Below are positions 34,983-47,939 of a DNA stretch of 64,000 bases, piece by piece (position 1 is the stretch's first letter; each line of letters starts with the position of its first letter). Made by a program: the position numbers and the translations under genes. The DNA comes from Mercurialis annua (Eukaryota; Streptophyta; Magnoliopsida; Malpighiales; Euphorbiaceae). Below the pieces are notes generated by a model. That model had not been told where the DNA came from. It made no database searches and worked only from the letters and a program-made list of their open reading frames with translations. The stretch covers positions 23,482,628 to 23,546,627 of the forward strand of contig NC_065576.1 in the NCBI RefSeq assembly GCF_937616625.2, written 5' to 3'.

Positions 34983-37937
34983 TGTAATATCCCGTAAAAT
35001 TTTAATTTTATTTTGTTAATTTCCGACGTGGTTCCGGATGTGTTTTGAGGGGTATTTGAAGTTTCGTAAATTTTTGTGGTTCGATTCATTTTTGGTTCGG
35101 TTTTAAAAAAAAAAGGATTTTCTTCTTGGGTTGTGGTTCAACCGAAGTGGTTGAACCACTTCTGGTTAACTCAGGTCTCAACCGAGACCTGAGGTATAAT
35201 TGTGATTCTCGTTCGAGAATCAAAGGATTCTCGAACGAGAATCCTTTTTCTGGCCTGTTCCCGTTCGGGAACAGGCCCATTCTCGAACGGGAACAGGCCA
35301 AATATGGCCATTCCCGTTCGTGAATGGCAGCAGCTCATGGACCCCTTCGCCCGGCCCTGTTCGCACTCGTTTTCGACCCATCACCTCTCGATATTTAAAG
35401 TCGACTTCTAAACAGAAAATCTTCACCACTCATCACTGAAACCCTAGCCGTTTTCCGCTTGTCATTTCGCTGAGTATCGAAGCCGTTATCATCTGCCAAA
35501 GATCGCTGCCCGGTAAGTTTTCTGATTTCTTGGATTTCCAGATTTTGTTCTTGAACGTCATTGCGTAATTTGGTTCGTTCTCCCTCGTTTCTAGATCGAA
35601 ATCAGAACCGTTTGATTCCAGACGATCTAGACTCACGTATCTACGTTTCCCTATCTCAGTTTCGCTGAACGGTACGCCGACAATCTCGTTTTAATCAATC
35701 CCGTTTCATTGTTTCGGTTGGCTATATATTTCTGTTTTGGCTTTTGATTTTCTGCCGAACCTTTCTGTTTCCCTTTGGCCATGGATTTGTTTGTTTGGCT
35801 TATAAATCTCTTGAGTTGTTGTTGTGTAAGTTTTGAATGATTTGGGATCCATCGTTGCTTGACGTTCTTGATTCCGTTTTGAAATTGCCGAATGGTTCAT
35901 TGTCACTGTGCTTCTTGATTTTGTTTTTCTATGAGATTGATTACTAGCTAGATGATTGTTGTGTGGGATGTGTTTATGATTAGTTTGATGAATTTTAAAG
36001 TCGTTAAAGAGTTGTGAGATTGGTTTCGGTTTGAACGTTGTATTACAGTAGCATGAGTTTGGGTTGATGAAGGCTTCTGTTAGGCGGGGCTGTTTTGGTT
36101 TTGAATATGAGAAGATGGCCAAATGGCCATATTGGTCTTGAGAATTGTTTAACTAATTCAAAGAAATCCTTAGAGTTAAATTTTACTTTAGTACTTGGAA
36201 TTTGTTTAATTTACAAATATAATAATTAGAACGAAAGTTGTTTTTAATTAATCTAATATAATTACTCGTATAATTATTTTTGCCTACAATTTGTCGTTTG
36301 TCAAAAGTTGGCTAAATTACAATTTAGTCCCTGAACTTATTTCTATAACTTAATTAAGTGGATTTTTGATTTATAACTTTGTATTTTGTATTAATTGTAA
36401 ATAAAAGTAATTAATTTGATTTTTGGAAATCAAATTGGCTAAATTACGATTTAGTCCCTAATTGGCAAAAGTACAATTTAGTCCTTATTTGGCAAAAGTA
36501 CGATTTAGTCCCTAAACTTTTATTAACTTAAAATGATTAAGTTTTGATTTGTAACTTGGGTTACTTAGAATTGAAGTTATTGAGTTCCGCTTTTAAAATG
36601 GATTATTATTTTGTTAAATTGTTTTATAAATATAAACTTGGGTTTATATTTGATAATTGTTTTGAGTCGGGTTAGACTTGGGTCACTCGACAAGTGAGGT
36701 TAGCTTGGTAGTTTATGATAACTCGGCTAACCCACTATTTGGAAATTATTTATTATTTAAAGTTTTTAAATAATATTTATATATTGGATTTTAAGCGGGA
36801 ACTCAATAGACTTATATTAATTGGGCTTTATTACCTTTTGGATATATTTGTGTTATTTTGGATTGTTTAATTACTACGTGATTATTTGTGCTAGTCTTGT
36901 GTGGTGTCTAGTACTCTCTAGAGTTAGGGTCTGATTTTAATAATTATTTTATTTGTCTAGACTCGTCTACTGTTCGTGCTTCAGAGGCGAACCAGAGTTA
37001 GTTGCTTGCCGGTATTTCACGCGGATTAGCAAGCTGTGAGTTTGTACTTACTATTTACCGCTTTATTAAGTAAATTGTTATTTTAATATTAAATATATAT
37101 ACTGTACGTATATTTCGAATTGTTTTTATATTATGGCTTCTAGTTGGAACATGCTACCTAATGGGCATCATTAGGACTGCGTGCGCACCGGTATTGATCT
37201 GGGTAAGGTATATATGGAAAGGTGGTAACTCGGTGTGAGCATAGCTCTCGGGACCAGGTAGAGTAACTCGGTGTAGCTCAGCTCTCGGGACTCTGGTATA
37301 AGTGTGGTCAGTGGTAACTCGGTGTAGCTCAGCTCTCGGGACCAGACCTATTGGATTATGATTATTATTTAGAATTGTGGATTAGGGTTCCAACTATTAT
37401 CCGTAATATCGTTATTAAATGTTTTAAATGTTTTAAAGGTTTTCCACTTAATAAATGTAGATAGTGGTATGAACTCATCTCAGTATATCTGACCCCGTTG
37501 TTTTCCCAATTTTTCCAGGGTTATGATCTGAGAGAGTCGGGTGATCTCCGCATTTACTTTTCCTCGGAGGTTCCATTATTTTGATATACTGTCAAACTAT
37601 TTAATTCTTAGACCGCAGTAGTTGATTAGACGTCTTTACTATTATTACAGTTGTTTTGTCGGATTGGTTCGACTGGTTATATTGCTCTGGCATGTTTTGT
37701 AGTTATTTCGGATTATTTATGTTATGCCTATTTTTAGACTCAGAATTGAATAAGCATGTTATATTAACTGTTGATTATTATAACTGCTAGTTTAGGCTGA
37801 AGTCTCGGTTGCCCCCGAGCATTGGTTTTCTGCAGGTTTATGTGTTTATGCTTTATATGGGAGGCTAGCTACGGGTTTCGGTACTACATTACCCATACCC
37901 TAGCGCCGGTCGCGATTCATGAAAATGGGTCGTGACA
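34983..37937 (+). repeat. Shared LTR: 3' LTR of element 2 and 5' LTR of element 3
   Basis: The LTR is 2955 bp, with ends tgtaatatcccg and gtcgtgaca. It has the same length as the LTR at 43335-46289, from which I find only about three substitutions (near 37511, 37603 and 37709). It belongs to a different subfamily from element 1: the stretch equivalent to 12400-13400 is clearly diverged with indels, while the last kilobase is almost identical to element 1. Confidence 0.96.
35212..35399 (+). promoter_or_regulatory. U3 promoter of shared LTR
   Basis: The arrangement matches element 1: TTCnnGAA motifs from 35212 to 35324, including TTCGAGAA, TTCTCGAA, TTCGGGAA and TTCGTGAA, followed by TATTTAAA at 35392-35399. 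A candidate splice donor, G|GTAAGT, lies at 35513. Heat-shock-factor binding is inferred from the motif only. Confidence 0.5.
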
Positions 37938-37941
37938 AACT

Positions 37942-37953
37942 TGGTATCAGAGC
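37942..37953 (+). other. Primer-binding site, tRNA-iMet
   Basis: The sequence tggtatcagagc lies four bases after the LTR end and is identical to that of element 1. The leader from 37954 to 38277 holds no supported gene. Its last bases repeat the T-rich tract and AG (38273-38274) just before the ATG. Confidence 0.92.
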
Positions 37954-38277
37954 TTTGGTTTCAAACCAAGGCCATTGCTTGCTATGTGTTTACTCTGTTA
38001 AGTTTGGTTGTGTCTTAGGAGCTACTGCGGATATAGGATTCTGTCATGTCTTTAAAAACGTCATCTTTTGATTTTAAAACATTCTGCCTACACCAATAGG
38101 ATTGCGTCGAGTCAGTCATTATTTGTTGATTTGATGCTTTTAATTGTTAATGCTATTTCACTTGGGTGAACATTTTATTGCTGTTGATTTCTTGGGAAAT
38201 CCTATATGTTGCTTGTTTTGTTCATACTTGGGTATGAAATATCTGTTATTTAAATTGTTGTTGTTCAATATTAGGAT

Positions 38278-40362
38278 ATGGACAATGTTATTCGTACTCG
38301 TGCTCGTGCTGCTGCAGAGCAAGAAGCTGTGGCTGATGATGCGATTTCTATGGAAGTCGATCAGAACGCACCACCAGTTCAGGCAAATGCTGGACGTGGT
38401 CGAGGTGGAGGTGCTGGCAGAGGTAGAGGTGCTGGTAGAGGCAGAGGAGCTGGTGCTGGTAGAGGTGGAGCTAGAGGGCGCGGTGCAGCTGGTGTTCAGG
38501 CACCGAATGTGCAGCAGGCACCAAATATGCAAGCGTTCGAATTCACTACTTTCTTGGCTGGCGTTGTCGAGATGCAGAACAATCAGGCTCTACTGCAGAA
38601 TCAGTGTAATATACTGGGTCAGTTAGCGCAGCAACAGCAACCTCAGGTTGGTGCTGTAGCTGGTATTGGTGGAAATGCTGGTGACGGTCATATTCCAACA
38701 GACAGAGAGTTGGTGATGACCTACTTGAAGTTGAATCCGACTTCTTTCGATGGTACTGGGGATGCTCTTGACTTTTTGGAGGAATTTGAGTACAACAGTC
38801 AGAGGATTCAAGCGTCTGATCGTCAATCAGTGATGCTTGTGGAAATGTCGCTGAAGGGTCCAGCTAAGGATTGGTATCGCGATAACATCAGGCCAGTTAT
38901 GGATACTTTGCCTTGGGCTGATTTTGTGACCAGGTTCAGAGGTTACTATCTACCCTTCTCTGTTACTGAGAGTTTCAGAGAAAAGCTGCTCACTTTGAAG
39001 AAGGGGGATAGATCAGTGACAGACTACACTACTGAGTTTGTACGTTTGGGGCGGTTTGCTACAGATCTACAGGGTGATCAAGAGCGAGTGAACGACCGTT
39101 ATGTTAGGGGTTTAGGCTCGGAGTTTCTTCCTTTGCTGATAGGGACAAACATGGAGTTTGCCCGGTTAGTGGATAGTGCGCGGCGGATGGAAAATTCGAT
39201 GGTTCAGTTTGGGACGATCTCTGACCCTTTCCAGAATCAGAAGGGAAAGAGTGACGTTCCTAGTGGGGGGCAGCAGGCCCCAGTGCAGCATGGTAGTGGG
39301 AACTACTACAGTGGCTCTTCTCAGGCCAACAGGGGGAGTCGACGGACTCACAACAAAGGGAGGCATAGTGCCAGGAGTGCTTCGTACAGTTCCAGTAGCA
39401 GTGGGAGCAACCATGGTTCAGGACGCGGGTACAGTGGTGGATCGAACATTCCGTTCTGCCAGAATTGCAGACGCAGGCACTATGGTCAGTGTCAGTTAGC
39501 TCCTGGAGGTTGTTTTACTTGTGGCCAGCCGGGTCATTTTTCTAGGGAGTGTCCGACATCTGGGCAGCAGATGTCTAACTCCAGTGTGGCGCAGTCATCT
39601 TATCAGCAGCAGAGACCTGCGTTTACACAGTCTGTAGGGTACTCTCAACCTGCAGCATCTTTTGGTGGCCAGCGGGGCCGTGGTTCTGGTGGCAGAGGTT
39701 TTGGTGGCCGTGGTAACGGCGGTAGGGGTTCCAACGGTTATGGTACTGGACAGAGTTCGCAGCAGCAGCCGCATGGTCAGGCCAGAGTGTTCGCACTTAC
39801 TCCTCAGGATGCGCGTGCATCAAATGCTGTGGTGCAAGGTACCATTCCGATTTCTTTTACTGATGCTTTGGTATTATTTGATGCGGGTGCGACCCATTCG
39901 TTTGTTTCTACTTGTTTTGCTGGGAAATTGGGTAGAGCACCATCTGTTTTGAGTGAACCTCTAGCTGTGTCTACACCTATGTCTGAAGGTGTAGTAGTGG
40001 ACGTCGTCTATCCTTCTTGTCCTTTGGTTATTCAGGGTAGAGAATTATGTGCTGATTTGATTGTACTTGACGTTCTTTCTTTTGATGTTATCTTGGGGAT
40101 GGACTGGTTGTCACGCCATTATGCTTCTATTGACTGTCGAGAGAAGTCAGTCGAGTTCAGGATTCCAGGTGGTCTACCTTTTTCCTTTCAGGGAGAAAAG
40201 GCAGAGACACCTAAGAATCTGATTTCCGCCATCAAGGCGAAGCGGATGTTAGGCAAGGGTTGCCAGGGTTTTCTTGCTGTGGTTCGTGATTTGGAGACTA
40301 GTAGTGGTGATATGCATAGTGTTCCGATAGTGAATGAGTTCACTGATGTGTTTCCAGAGTAA
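38278..40362 (+). pseudogene. Gag and protease part of chromovirus polyprotein (ends at premature stop)
   Basis: This 694-residue frame is nearly identical to the first part of the element 1 protein: Gly/Arg-rich N-terminus, Gag core, zinc knuckle [14 protein letters not shown] at 412-425 and protease DAGATH at 535-540. It ends at a TAA where element 1 has a glutamate codon (residue 695), a single G-to-T change. The frame continues open directly afterwards. Gag and protease could in principle be made without the pol enzymes. Differences from element 1 in this part are few (for example E for D near residue 88 and S for P near 369). Confidence 0.94.
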
Positions 40363-43215
40363 TTGCCTGGATTACCACCTGATCGTGATATTGATTTTTG
40401 CATTGATGTGGTTTCTGGTACAGCTCCGATTTCGATACCGCCGTATCGGATGGCTCCTGCAGAGCTGAAAGAGTTGAAGGACCAGTTACAAGAGTTGTTG
40501 GATAGCGGGTTCATCAGACCGAGTACTTCTCCGTGGGGTGCTCCAGTTCTGTTTGTAAAGAAGAAAGACGGTTCCTTTCGACTGTGTATCGACTACAGAC
40601 AGTTGAATAAGGCTACTGTCAAGAACAGATATCCTCTTCCTCGCATCGACCAGTTGCAGGGTGCGAAGTGTTTTTCCAAAATTGATTTGAGGTCTGGGTA
40701 TCATCAGTTACGGATCCGTGATGCAGATGTGCCTAAGACTGCTTTTCGGACTCGTTATGGACATTTTGAGTTTCTGGTTATGTCCTTTGGTCTGACGAAC
40801 GCACCAGCAGCATTTATGGATATGATGAACAGAGTGTTCAAGCCGTTTTTGGATCAGTTTGTTATCGTTTTCATTGATGACATTTTGATCTATTCTCGGA
40901 GTGAGGAGGAGCATGCTTACCATTTGAGGACTATACTACAGACGTTGCGTGAGCATCAGTTGTATGCTAAGTTCTCAAAATGTGAGTTCTGGTTGGATCA
41001 GGTTACCTTTCTAGGACACGTGGTGTCGAAAGATGGGATCAAGGTTGATCCGAAGAAGATTGAGGCGGTCATGGATTGGCAAAGGCCAAGGTCAGTTACC
41101 GAGATCAGAAGTTTTCTGGGTTTAGCTGGGTACTATCGTCGGTTCGTGCAAGATTTCTCCAGAATATCTGCACCTTTGACTAAACTGACACAGAAGGGTG
41201 TCAAGTTTGAGTGGACTGACAAGTGCGAGGCGAGCTTTGAGAAGCTCAAGGAGATTTTGACTACAGCTCCGGTTTTGGCATTGCCTTCTGGCATTGATGG
41301 TTTCACAGTGTATTGTGATGCGTCCCGGATTGGTTTGGGTTGCGTTCTGATGCAACATGGCCAGGTGATTGCCTATGCTTCCAGACAGTTGAAGAAGCAT
41401 GAGGTGAATTACCCTACTCATGATTTAGAGTTGGCAGCTGTGGTCTTTGCGCTGAAAATCTGGAGACATTATTTGTATGGTGCTACTTGTGAGATTTTCA
41501 CTGATCATAAGAGTTTGAAATATATCTTTGATCAGAGAGAGTTGAACTTGAGACAGAGGAGGTGGTTAGAGTTGCTGAAAGACTACGACTGTACTATTCA
41601 GTACCACCCTGGTAAGGCTAATGTGGTAGCCGATGCGTTGAGTCGCAAGTCTTCGGGCAGCTTGGCTCATATTTCTGAGATTGGGCGTAGACCCATGGTT
41701 AGAGAGTGGCACAGTTTGATAGCTTCGGGCTATGGTTTTCAGATTTCTCAGACTGGTTGTTTGTTAGCACAGTTGCAAGTGCAACCCGTTTTGATTGATC
41801 GGATCAAAGCTTTACAAGCTGAGGATCCACAATTGAAACGGATTATTGAGGAAGTTCAGCAGGATGGAAATTCTGAGTTTACTTTTGTGGATGGTGTTCT
41901 GAGACATGGTTCGAGATTGTGTGTTCCGGATTCAGATGGTTTGAGGGACCAGATTCTGGAAGAAGCGCACAAGTCTGCTTATAGTGTTCATCCGGGTTCT
42001 ACTAAGATGTACCATGATCTTAAGGGTACCTACTGGTGGAGCGGGATGAAGAAGGATGTCGCTGAGTATGTTTCTAAGTGTCTGACGTGCCAGCAGGTGA
42101 AGCTGGAGCATCAGAGACCTTTTGGCTATCTGCAGCCACTACCTATTCCAGAGTGGAAGTGGGAGCGGATTGCTATGGATTTTGTGGTTGGGTTACCACG
42201 TACTCGACAGGGATACGACTCCATCTGGGTGATAGTTGACCGTATGACCAAGTCAGCTCATTTCCTTCCGATTAAGGTTTCGTATACTGCTTCGAGGTTG
42301 GCTCAGTTGTACATCGACAGGATTGTCAGTTTGCATGGTGTACCGGTTTCTATTGTTTCAGACAGAGGTTCTGTGTTTACTTCGAGGTTTTGGAAAGCGT
42401 TACAGGAATCCTTGGGTTCTCGGTTGGATTTCAGTACAGCTTTTCATCCTCAGACTGACGGTCAGTCTGAGAGGACTATTCAGACGTTGGAGGATATGCT
42501 CAGGATGTGTGTTCTCGATTTTCAGGGTAGCTGGGATACTCATTTGCCGTTGATTGAGTTTTCCTATAACAACAGGTATCATGCGAGTATCGAGATGGCG
42601 CCGTATGAGGCTTTGTACGGGCGCAAGTGTAGATCTCCTATCTGTTGGGAGGAGGTCGGAGAGCGTAAACTCTCGGGAGCGGAGATTATTCAGATTACCT
42701 CTGAGAAGGTACCGTTGATTAAGCGGAGGTTAGAGACTGCTTTTAGTCGGCATAAGAGTTATGCTGATCCGAAGAGGAAAGACATTGAGTTCCAGGTTGG
42801 TGATTTCGTATTTCTTCGGGTTTCGCCTATGAAAGGCGTGGTTCGTTTTGGTGTCAAGGGAAAGTTGGCACCGAGGTATATTGGTCCTTATGAGATTTCG
42901 GAGAGGATTGGAGCTGTGGCTTATCGTCTGGTTCTACCGCCAGATATGTCGTTAGTACATCCTGTGTTTCACGTGTCTATGTTGAGAAAGTGCATTTCTG
43001 ATCCTTCGCACGTGATTGTGCCTCAGAGTGTTGAGATTGACCAGGAGCTGTCCTATGAGGAACAGCCAGTTGAGATTGTTGATACGCAGGTGCGTAAATT
43101 TCGGAACAAGGAGATTCCGATGGTCAAAGTTCTCTGGCGCAATCATTCTGTAGAGGAGTGTACTTGGGAGACCGAATTGGATATGCGGAATCGCTATCCT
43201 TTTCTATTTCCGTGA
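40363..43215 (+). pseudogene. RT-RNase H-integrase-chromodomain part after the premature stop
   Basis: These 950 codons lie in the same frame as the upstream Gag-protease, separated from it only by the stop codon. Reverse transcriptase has motif [11 protein letters not shown] at 106-115 and FIDD at 170-173, but lacks four residues (a DDLF-type segment) next to residue 96, just before motif A, owing to a 12-bp deletion. RNase H, integrase (HHCC and D,D-35-E) and the chromodomain-like tail are complete and lack the frameshift of element 1. The first codon is TTG and has no initiation context; translation would need readthrough. The deletion lies in a region conserved between the copies and probably impairs the enzyme. 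Confidence 0.93.
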
Positions 43216-43326
43216 GGTACAATATCTTATTTTTTCTGTGACTTTGTAGTCTTTACTGGTGTTACGTGTTGTTCTGATGTGATTTACTTGTCGTGTTAAA
43301 TTCGAGGACGAATTTTTTAATTAGTT

Positions 43327-43334
43327 GGGGAGAA
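43327..43334 (+). other. Polypurine tract of element 3
   Basis: The tract ggggagaa abuts the 3' LTR. It is identical to those of elements 1 and 2. Confidence 0.88.
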
Positions 43335-46289
43335 TGTAATATCCCGTAAAATTTTAATTTTATTTTGTTAATTTCCGACGTGGTTCCGGATGTGTTTTGA
43401 GGGGTATTTGAAGTTTCGTAAATTTTTGTGGTTCGATTCATTTTTGGTTCGGTTTTAAAAAAAAAAGGATTTTCTTCTTGGGTTGTGGTTCAACCGAAGT
43501 GGTTGAACCACTTCTGGTTAACTCAGGTCTCAACCGAGACCTGAGGTATAATTGTGATTCTCGTTCGAGAATCAAAGGATTCTCGAACGAGAATCCTTTT
43601 TCTGGCCTGTTCCCGTTCGGGAACAGGCCCATTCTCGAACGGGAACAGGCCAAATATGGCCATTCCCGTTCGTGAATGGCAGCAGCTCATGGACCCCTTC
43701 GCCCGGCCCTGTTCGCACTCGTTTTCGACCCATCACCTCTCGATATTTAAAGTCGACTTCTAAACAGAAAATCTTCACCACTCATCACTGAAACCCTAGC
43801 CGTTTTCCGCTTGTCATTTCGCTGAGTATCGAAGCCGTTATCATCTGCCAAAGATCGCTGCCCGGTAAGTTTTCTGATTTCTTGGATTTCCAGATTTTGT
43901 TCTTGAACGTCATTGCGTAATTTGGTTCGTTCTCCCTCGTTTCTAGATCGAAATCAGAACCGTTTGATTCCAGACGATCTAGACTCACGTATCTACGTTT
44001 CCCTATCTCAGTTTCGCTGAACGGTACGCCGACAATCTCGTTTTAATCAATCCCGTTTCATTGTTTCGGTTGGCTATATATTTCTGTTTTGGCTTTTGAT
44101 TTTCTGCCGAACCTTTCTGTTTCCCTTTGGCCATGGATTTGTTTGTTTGGCTTATAAATCTCTTGAGTTGTTGTTGTGTAAGTTTTGAATGATTTGGGAT
44201 CCATCGTTGCTTGACGTTCTTGATTCCGTTTTGAAATTGCCGAATGGTTCATTGTCACTGTGCTTCTTGATTTTGTTTTTCTATGAGATTGATTACTAGC
44301 TAGATGATTGTTGTGTGGGATGTGTTTATGATTAGTTTGATGAATTTTAAAGTCGTTAAAGAGTTGTGAGATTGGTTTCGGTTTGAACGTTGTATTACAG
44401 TAGCATGAGTTTGGGTTGATGAAGGCTTCTGTTAGGCGGGGCTGTTTTGGTTTTGAATATGAGAAGATGGCCAAATGGCCATATTGGTCTTGAGAATTGT
44501 TTAACTAATTCAAAGAAATCCTTAGAGTTAAATTTTACTTTAGTACTTGGAATTTGTTTAATTTACAAATATAATAATTAGAACGAAAGTTGTTTTTAAT
44601 TAATCTAATATAATTACTCGTATAATTATTTTTGCCTACAATTTGTCGTTTGTCAAAAGTTGGCTAAATTACAATTTAGTCCCTGAACTTATTTCTATAA
44701 CTTAATTAAGTGGATTTTTGATTTATAACTTTGTATTTTGTATTAATTGTAAATAAAAGTAATTAATTTGATTTTTGGAAATCAAATTGGCTAAATTACG
44801 ATTTAGTCCCTAATTGGCAAAAGTACAATTTAGTCCTTATTTGGCAAAAGTACGATTTAGTCCCTAAACTTTTATTAACTTAAAATGATTAAGTTTTGAT
44901 TTGTAACTTGGGTTACTTAGAATTGAAGTTATTGAGTTCCGCTTTTAAAATGGATTATTATTTTGTTAAATTGTTTTATAAATATAAACTTGGGTTTATA
45001 TTTGATAATTGTTTTGAGTCGGGTTAGACTTGGGTCACTCGACAAGTGAGGTTAGCTTGGTAGTTTATGATAACTCGGCTAACCCACTATTTGGAAATTA
45101 TTTATTATTTAAAGTTTTTAAATAATATTTATATATTGGATTTTAAGCGGGAACTCAATAGACTTATATTAATTGGGCTTTATTACCTTTTGGATATATT
45201 TGTGTTATTTTGGATTGTTTAATTACTACGTGATTATTTGTGCTAGTCTTGTGTGGTGTCTAGTACTCTCTAGAGTTAGGGTCTGATTTTAATAATTATT
45301 TTATTTGTCTAGACTCGTCTACTGTTCGTGCTTCAGAGGCGAACCAGAGTTAGTTGCTTGCCGGTATTTCACGCGGATTAGCAAGCTGTGAGTTTGTACT
45401 TACTATTTACCGCTTTATTAAGTAAATTGTTATTTTAATATTAAATATATATACTGTACGTATATTTCGAATTGTTTTTATATTATGGCTTCTAGTTGGA
45501 ACATGCTACCTAATGGGCATCATTAGGACTGCGTGCGCACCGGTATTGATCTGGGTAAGGTATATATGGAAAGGTGGTAACTCGGTGTGAGCATAGCTCT
45601 CGGGACCAGGTAGAGTAACTCGGTGTAGCTCAGCTCTCGGGACTCTGGTATAAGTGTGGTCAGTGGTAACTCGGTGTAGCTCAGCTCTCGGGACCAGACC
45701 TATTGGATTATGATTATTATTTAGAATTGTGGATTAGGGTTCCAACTATTATCCGTAATATCGTTATTAAATGTTTTAAATGTTTTAAAGGTTTTCCACT
45801 TAATAAATGTAGATAGTGGTATGAACTCATCTCAGTATATCTGACCCCGTTGTTTTCCCAATTTTCCCAGGGTTATGATCTGAGAGAGTCGGGTGATCTC
45901 CGCATTTACTTTTCCTCGGAGGTTCCATTATTTTGATATACTGTCAAACTATTTTATTCTTAGACCGCAGTAGTTGATTAGACGTCTTTACTATTATTAC
46001 AGTTGTTTTGTCGGATTGGTTCGACTGGTTATATTGCTCTGGCATGTTTTGTAGTTATATCGGATTATTTATGTTATGCCTATTTTTAGACTCAGAATTG
46101 AATAAGCATGTTATATTAACTGTTGATTATTATAACTGCTAGTTTAGGCTGAAGTCTCGGTTGCCCCCGAGCATTGGTTTTCTGCAGGTTTATGTGTTTA
46201 TGCTTTATATGGGAGGCTAGCTACGGGTTTCGGTACTACATTACCCATACCCTAGCGCCGGTCGCGATTCATGAAAATGGGTCGTGACA
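43335..46289 (+). repeat. 3' LTR of element 3
   Basis: The LTR is 2955 bp and nearly identical to 34983-37937. It contains the TTCnnGAA cluster at 43564-43676, TATTTAAA at 43744-43751, the ctaaatt palindromes near 44659 and the triplicated motif near 45574-45697. It ends in gtcgtgaca, and satellite follows at once. Confidence 0.96.
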
Positions 46290-47939
46290 TTAAGCCAAAC
46301 CCTTATAAATGTTACGAAACAAAACCAATCGTTTCACCTTTTTAGCAATTTAAGCCAAACATTTACAAACGTTACAAAACAAATCCAAACGTTTCCCCTT
46401 TTTAACGATTTATGCCAAACGTTTACAAACGTTACGAAACAAAACAAACAATTCACATTTTTAGCAAATCCAAAACCTTTTTAACGTTTTACGGCGAACA
46501 TTTTCAAAACTTTACGAAACAAAACTTAACATTTCACTTTTTTAGCAATTTAAGCCACACGTTTACAAACGTTAGGAAACAAATCCAATATTCCCTCATT
46601 TTAGTGATTTGAGCCAAACGTTTAAAACGTTACAAAACAAATCCAAATATATCAACTTTTTAGCGATTTATGCCAAACGTTTAGAAAGGTTAAGAAATAA
46701 ATCTGAACGAGTCACTTATTCAGCAATTTAAGCCAAACGTTTACAAACGCTACAAAACAAATCGAAACGTTTTTTAGTGATTTAAGCAAAACTCTTACAA
46801 ACGTTGCGAAACAAATCCAAGCGTTTCACCTTTTTAGTGATTTAAGCCAAACGTTTACAAACGTTACGAAACAAATCCAAAAGTTTCCCCTTTTTAGCAA
46901 TGTAAGCAAAACTTTTACAAACGTTGCGAAACAAAACCAAACGTTTCACCTCTTTAGCGATTTAAGCCTAACGTTTACAAACGTTCCAAAACGAATCCAA
47001 ATGTTGAACTTTTTAGCGATTTAAGCCAAACGTTTTCAAACGTTACGAAACAAATCCAAACGTTACACCTTTTTAGCGATATAAGCCAAACATTTACAAA
47101 CATTACAAAACAAATCCAAACGTTTCCCCTTTTTAGCTATTTAAGCCAAACGTTTACAAACGTTACAAAACAAATCAAATGTTTCACCTTTTTAGCGATT
47201 TAAGCCAAACGTTTACAAACGTTCCAAAACAAATCCAAACGTTGAAGCTTTTTAGCAATTTAAGCCGAACGTTTACAAACGTTACGAAACAAATACAAAT
47301 GCTTCACCTTTTTAACGATTTAAGCCAAACATTTAAAAAGGTTATGAAACCAATCCAAATGTTTCACGTTTTTCGCAATTTAAGTCAAACGTTTACAAAC
47401 GTTACGAAACAAATCCAAATGTTTCACCTTTTTAGCAATTTGAGACAAACGTTTACAAACGTTACGAAACAAATCAAAGCATTTCACCTTTTTAGCAATT
47501 TAAGCCAAACGTTTACAAACGTTACGAAACAAATCCAAACGTTTCACCTTTTTAGTGATTTAAGCCAAACCTTTACAAACGTTGCGAAACAAATCCAAGC
47601 GTTTCACCTTTTTAGTGATTAAGCCAAACGTTTACAAATGTTACGAAACAAAACCAAACGTTTCACCTTTTTAGCAATTTTAGCCAAACGTTTACAAACG
47701 TTACGAAACAAATCCAAACATTTCCCCTTTTTAGCGATTTAAGCCAAACTTTTACAAACGTTGCGAAACAAATGCAAACATTTCACCTTTTTAGCGATTT
47801 AAGCCTAACGTTTACAAACGTTCAAAAACGAATCCAAATGTTGAACTTTTTAGCGATTTAAGCCAAATCTTTATAAATGTTTCGAAATAAATTCAAACGT
47901 TACACCTTTTAGCGATATAAGCCAAACGTTTACATACGT

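Larger units (their letters stand above)
32727..37937 (+). mobile_element. Element 2: 5'-truncated chromovirus sharing an LTR with element 3
   Basis: Satellite sequence changes at 32726/32727 into the chromovirus pol gene just past the reverse transcriptase core, with a few bases of shared sequence (gcaaa) at the joint. The 5' LTR, gag, protease and RT core are missing. The rest (RNase H, integrase, chromodomain, polypurine tract, LTR) is present. Its LTR at 34983-37937 is also the 5' LTR of element 3. Equivalent positions in the two units are exactly 8352 bp apart, so this is a truncated tandem pair made by recombination or template switching, not two separate insertions. There is no target duplication on the left because that end is lost. 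Confidence 0.92.
34983..46289 (+). mobile_element. Element 3: full-length Tekay/Del-type chromovirus
   Basis: The element is 11307 bp, with two LTRs of equal length, a primer site, a single long gag-pol frame and a polypurine tract. It is damaged by a stop codon at 40360-40362 and a 12-bp deletion near 40648 in reverse transcriptase. The right flank is satellite beginning ttaag. A matching left duplicate cannot be tested because element 2 occupies that side. LTR divergence is very low, so the element is young. Confidence 0.95.

Noticed and set aside
35706..36122. 138-codon reverse-strand frame in the chromovirus LTR, repeated at 44058-44474
   Set aside because: The two are identical only because the LTRs are. 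The frame is broken in the element 1 LTRs and has no recognisable domain.
32727..46289. Interpreting elements 2 and 3 as two independent insertions
   Set aside because: The exact 8352-bp spacing, equal LTR lengths and a single shared LTR with no satellite between them fit a tandem recombinant better.
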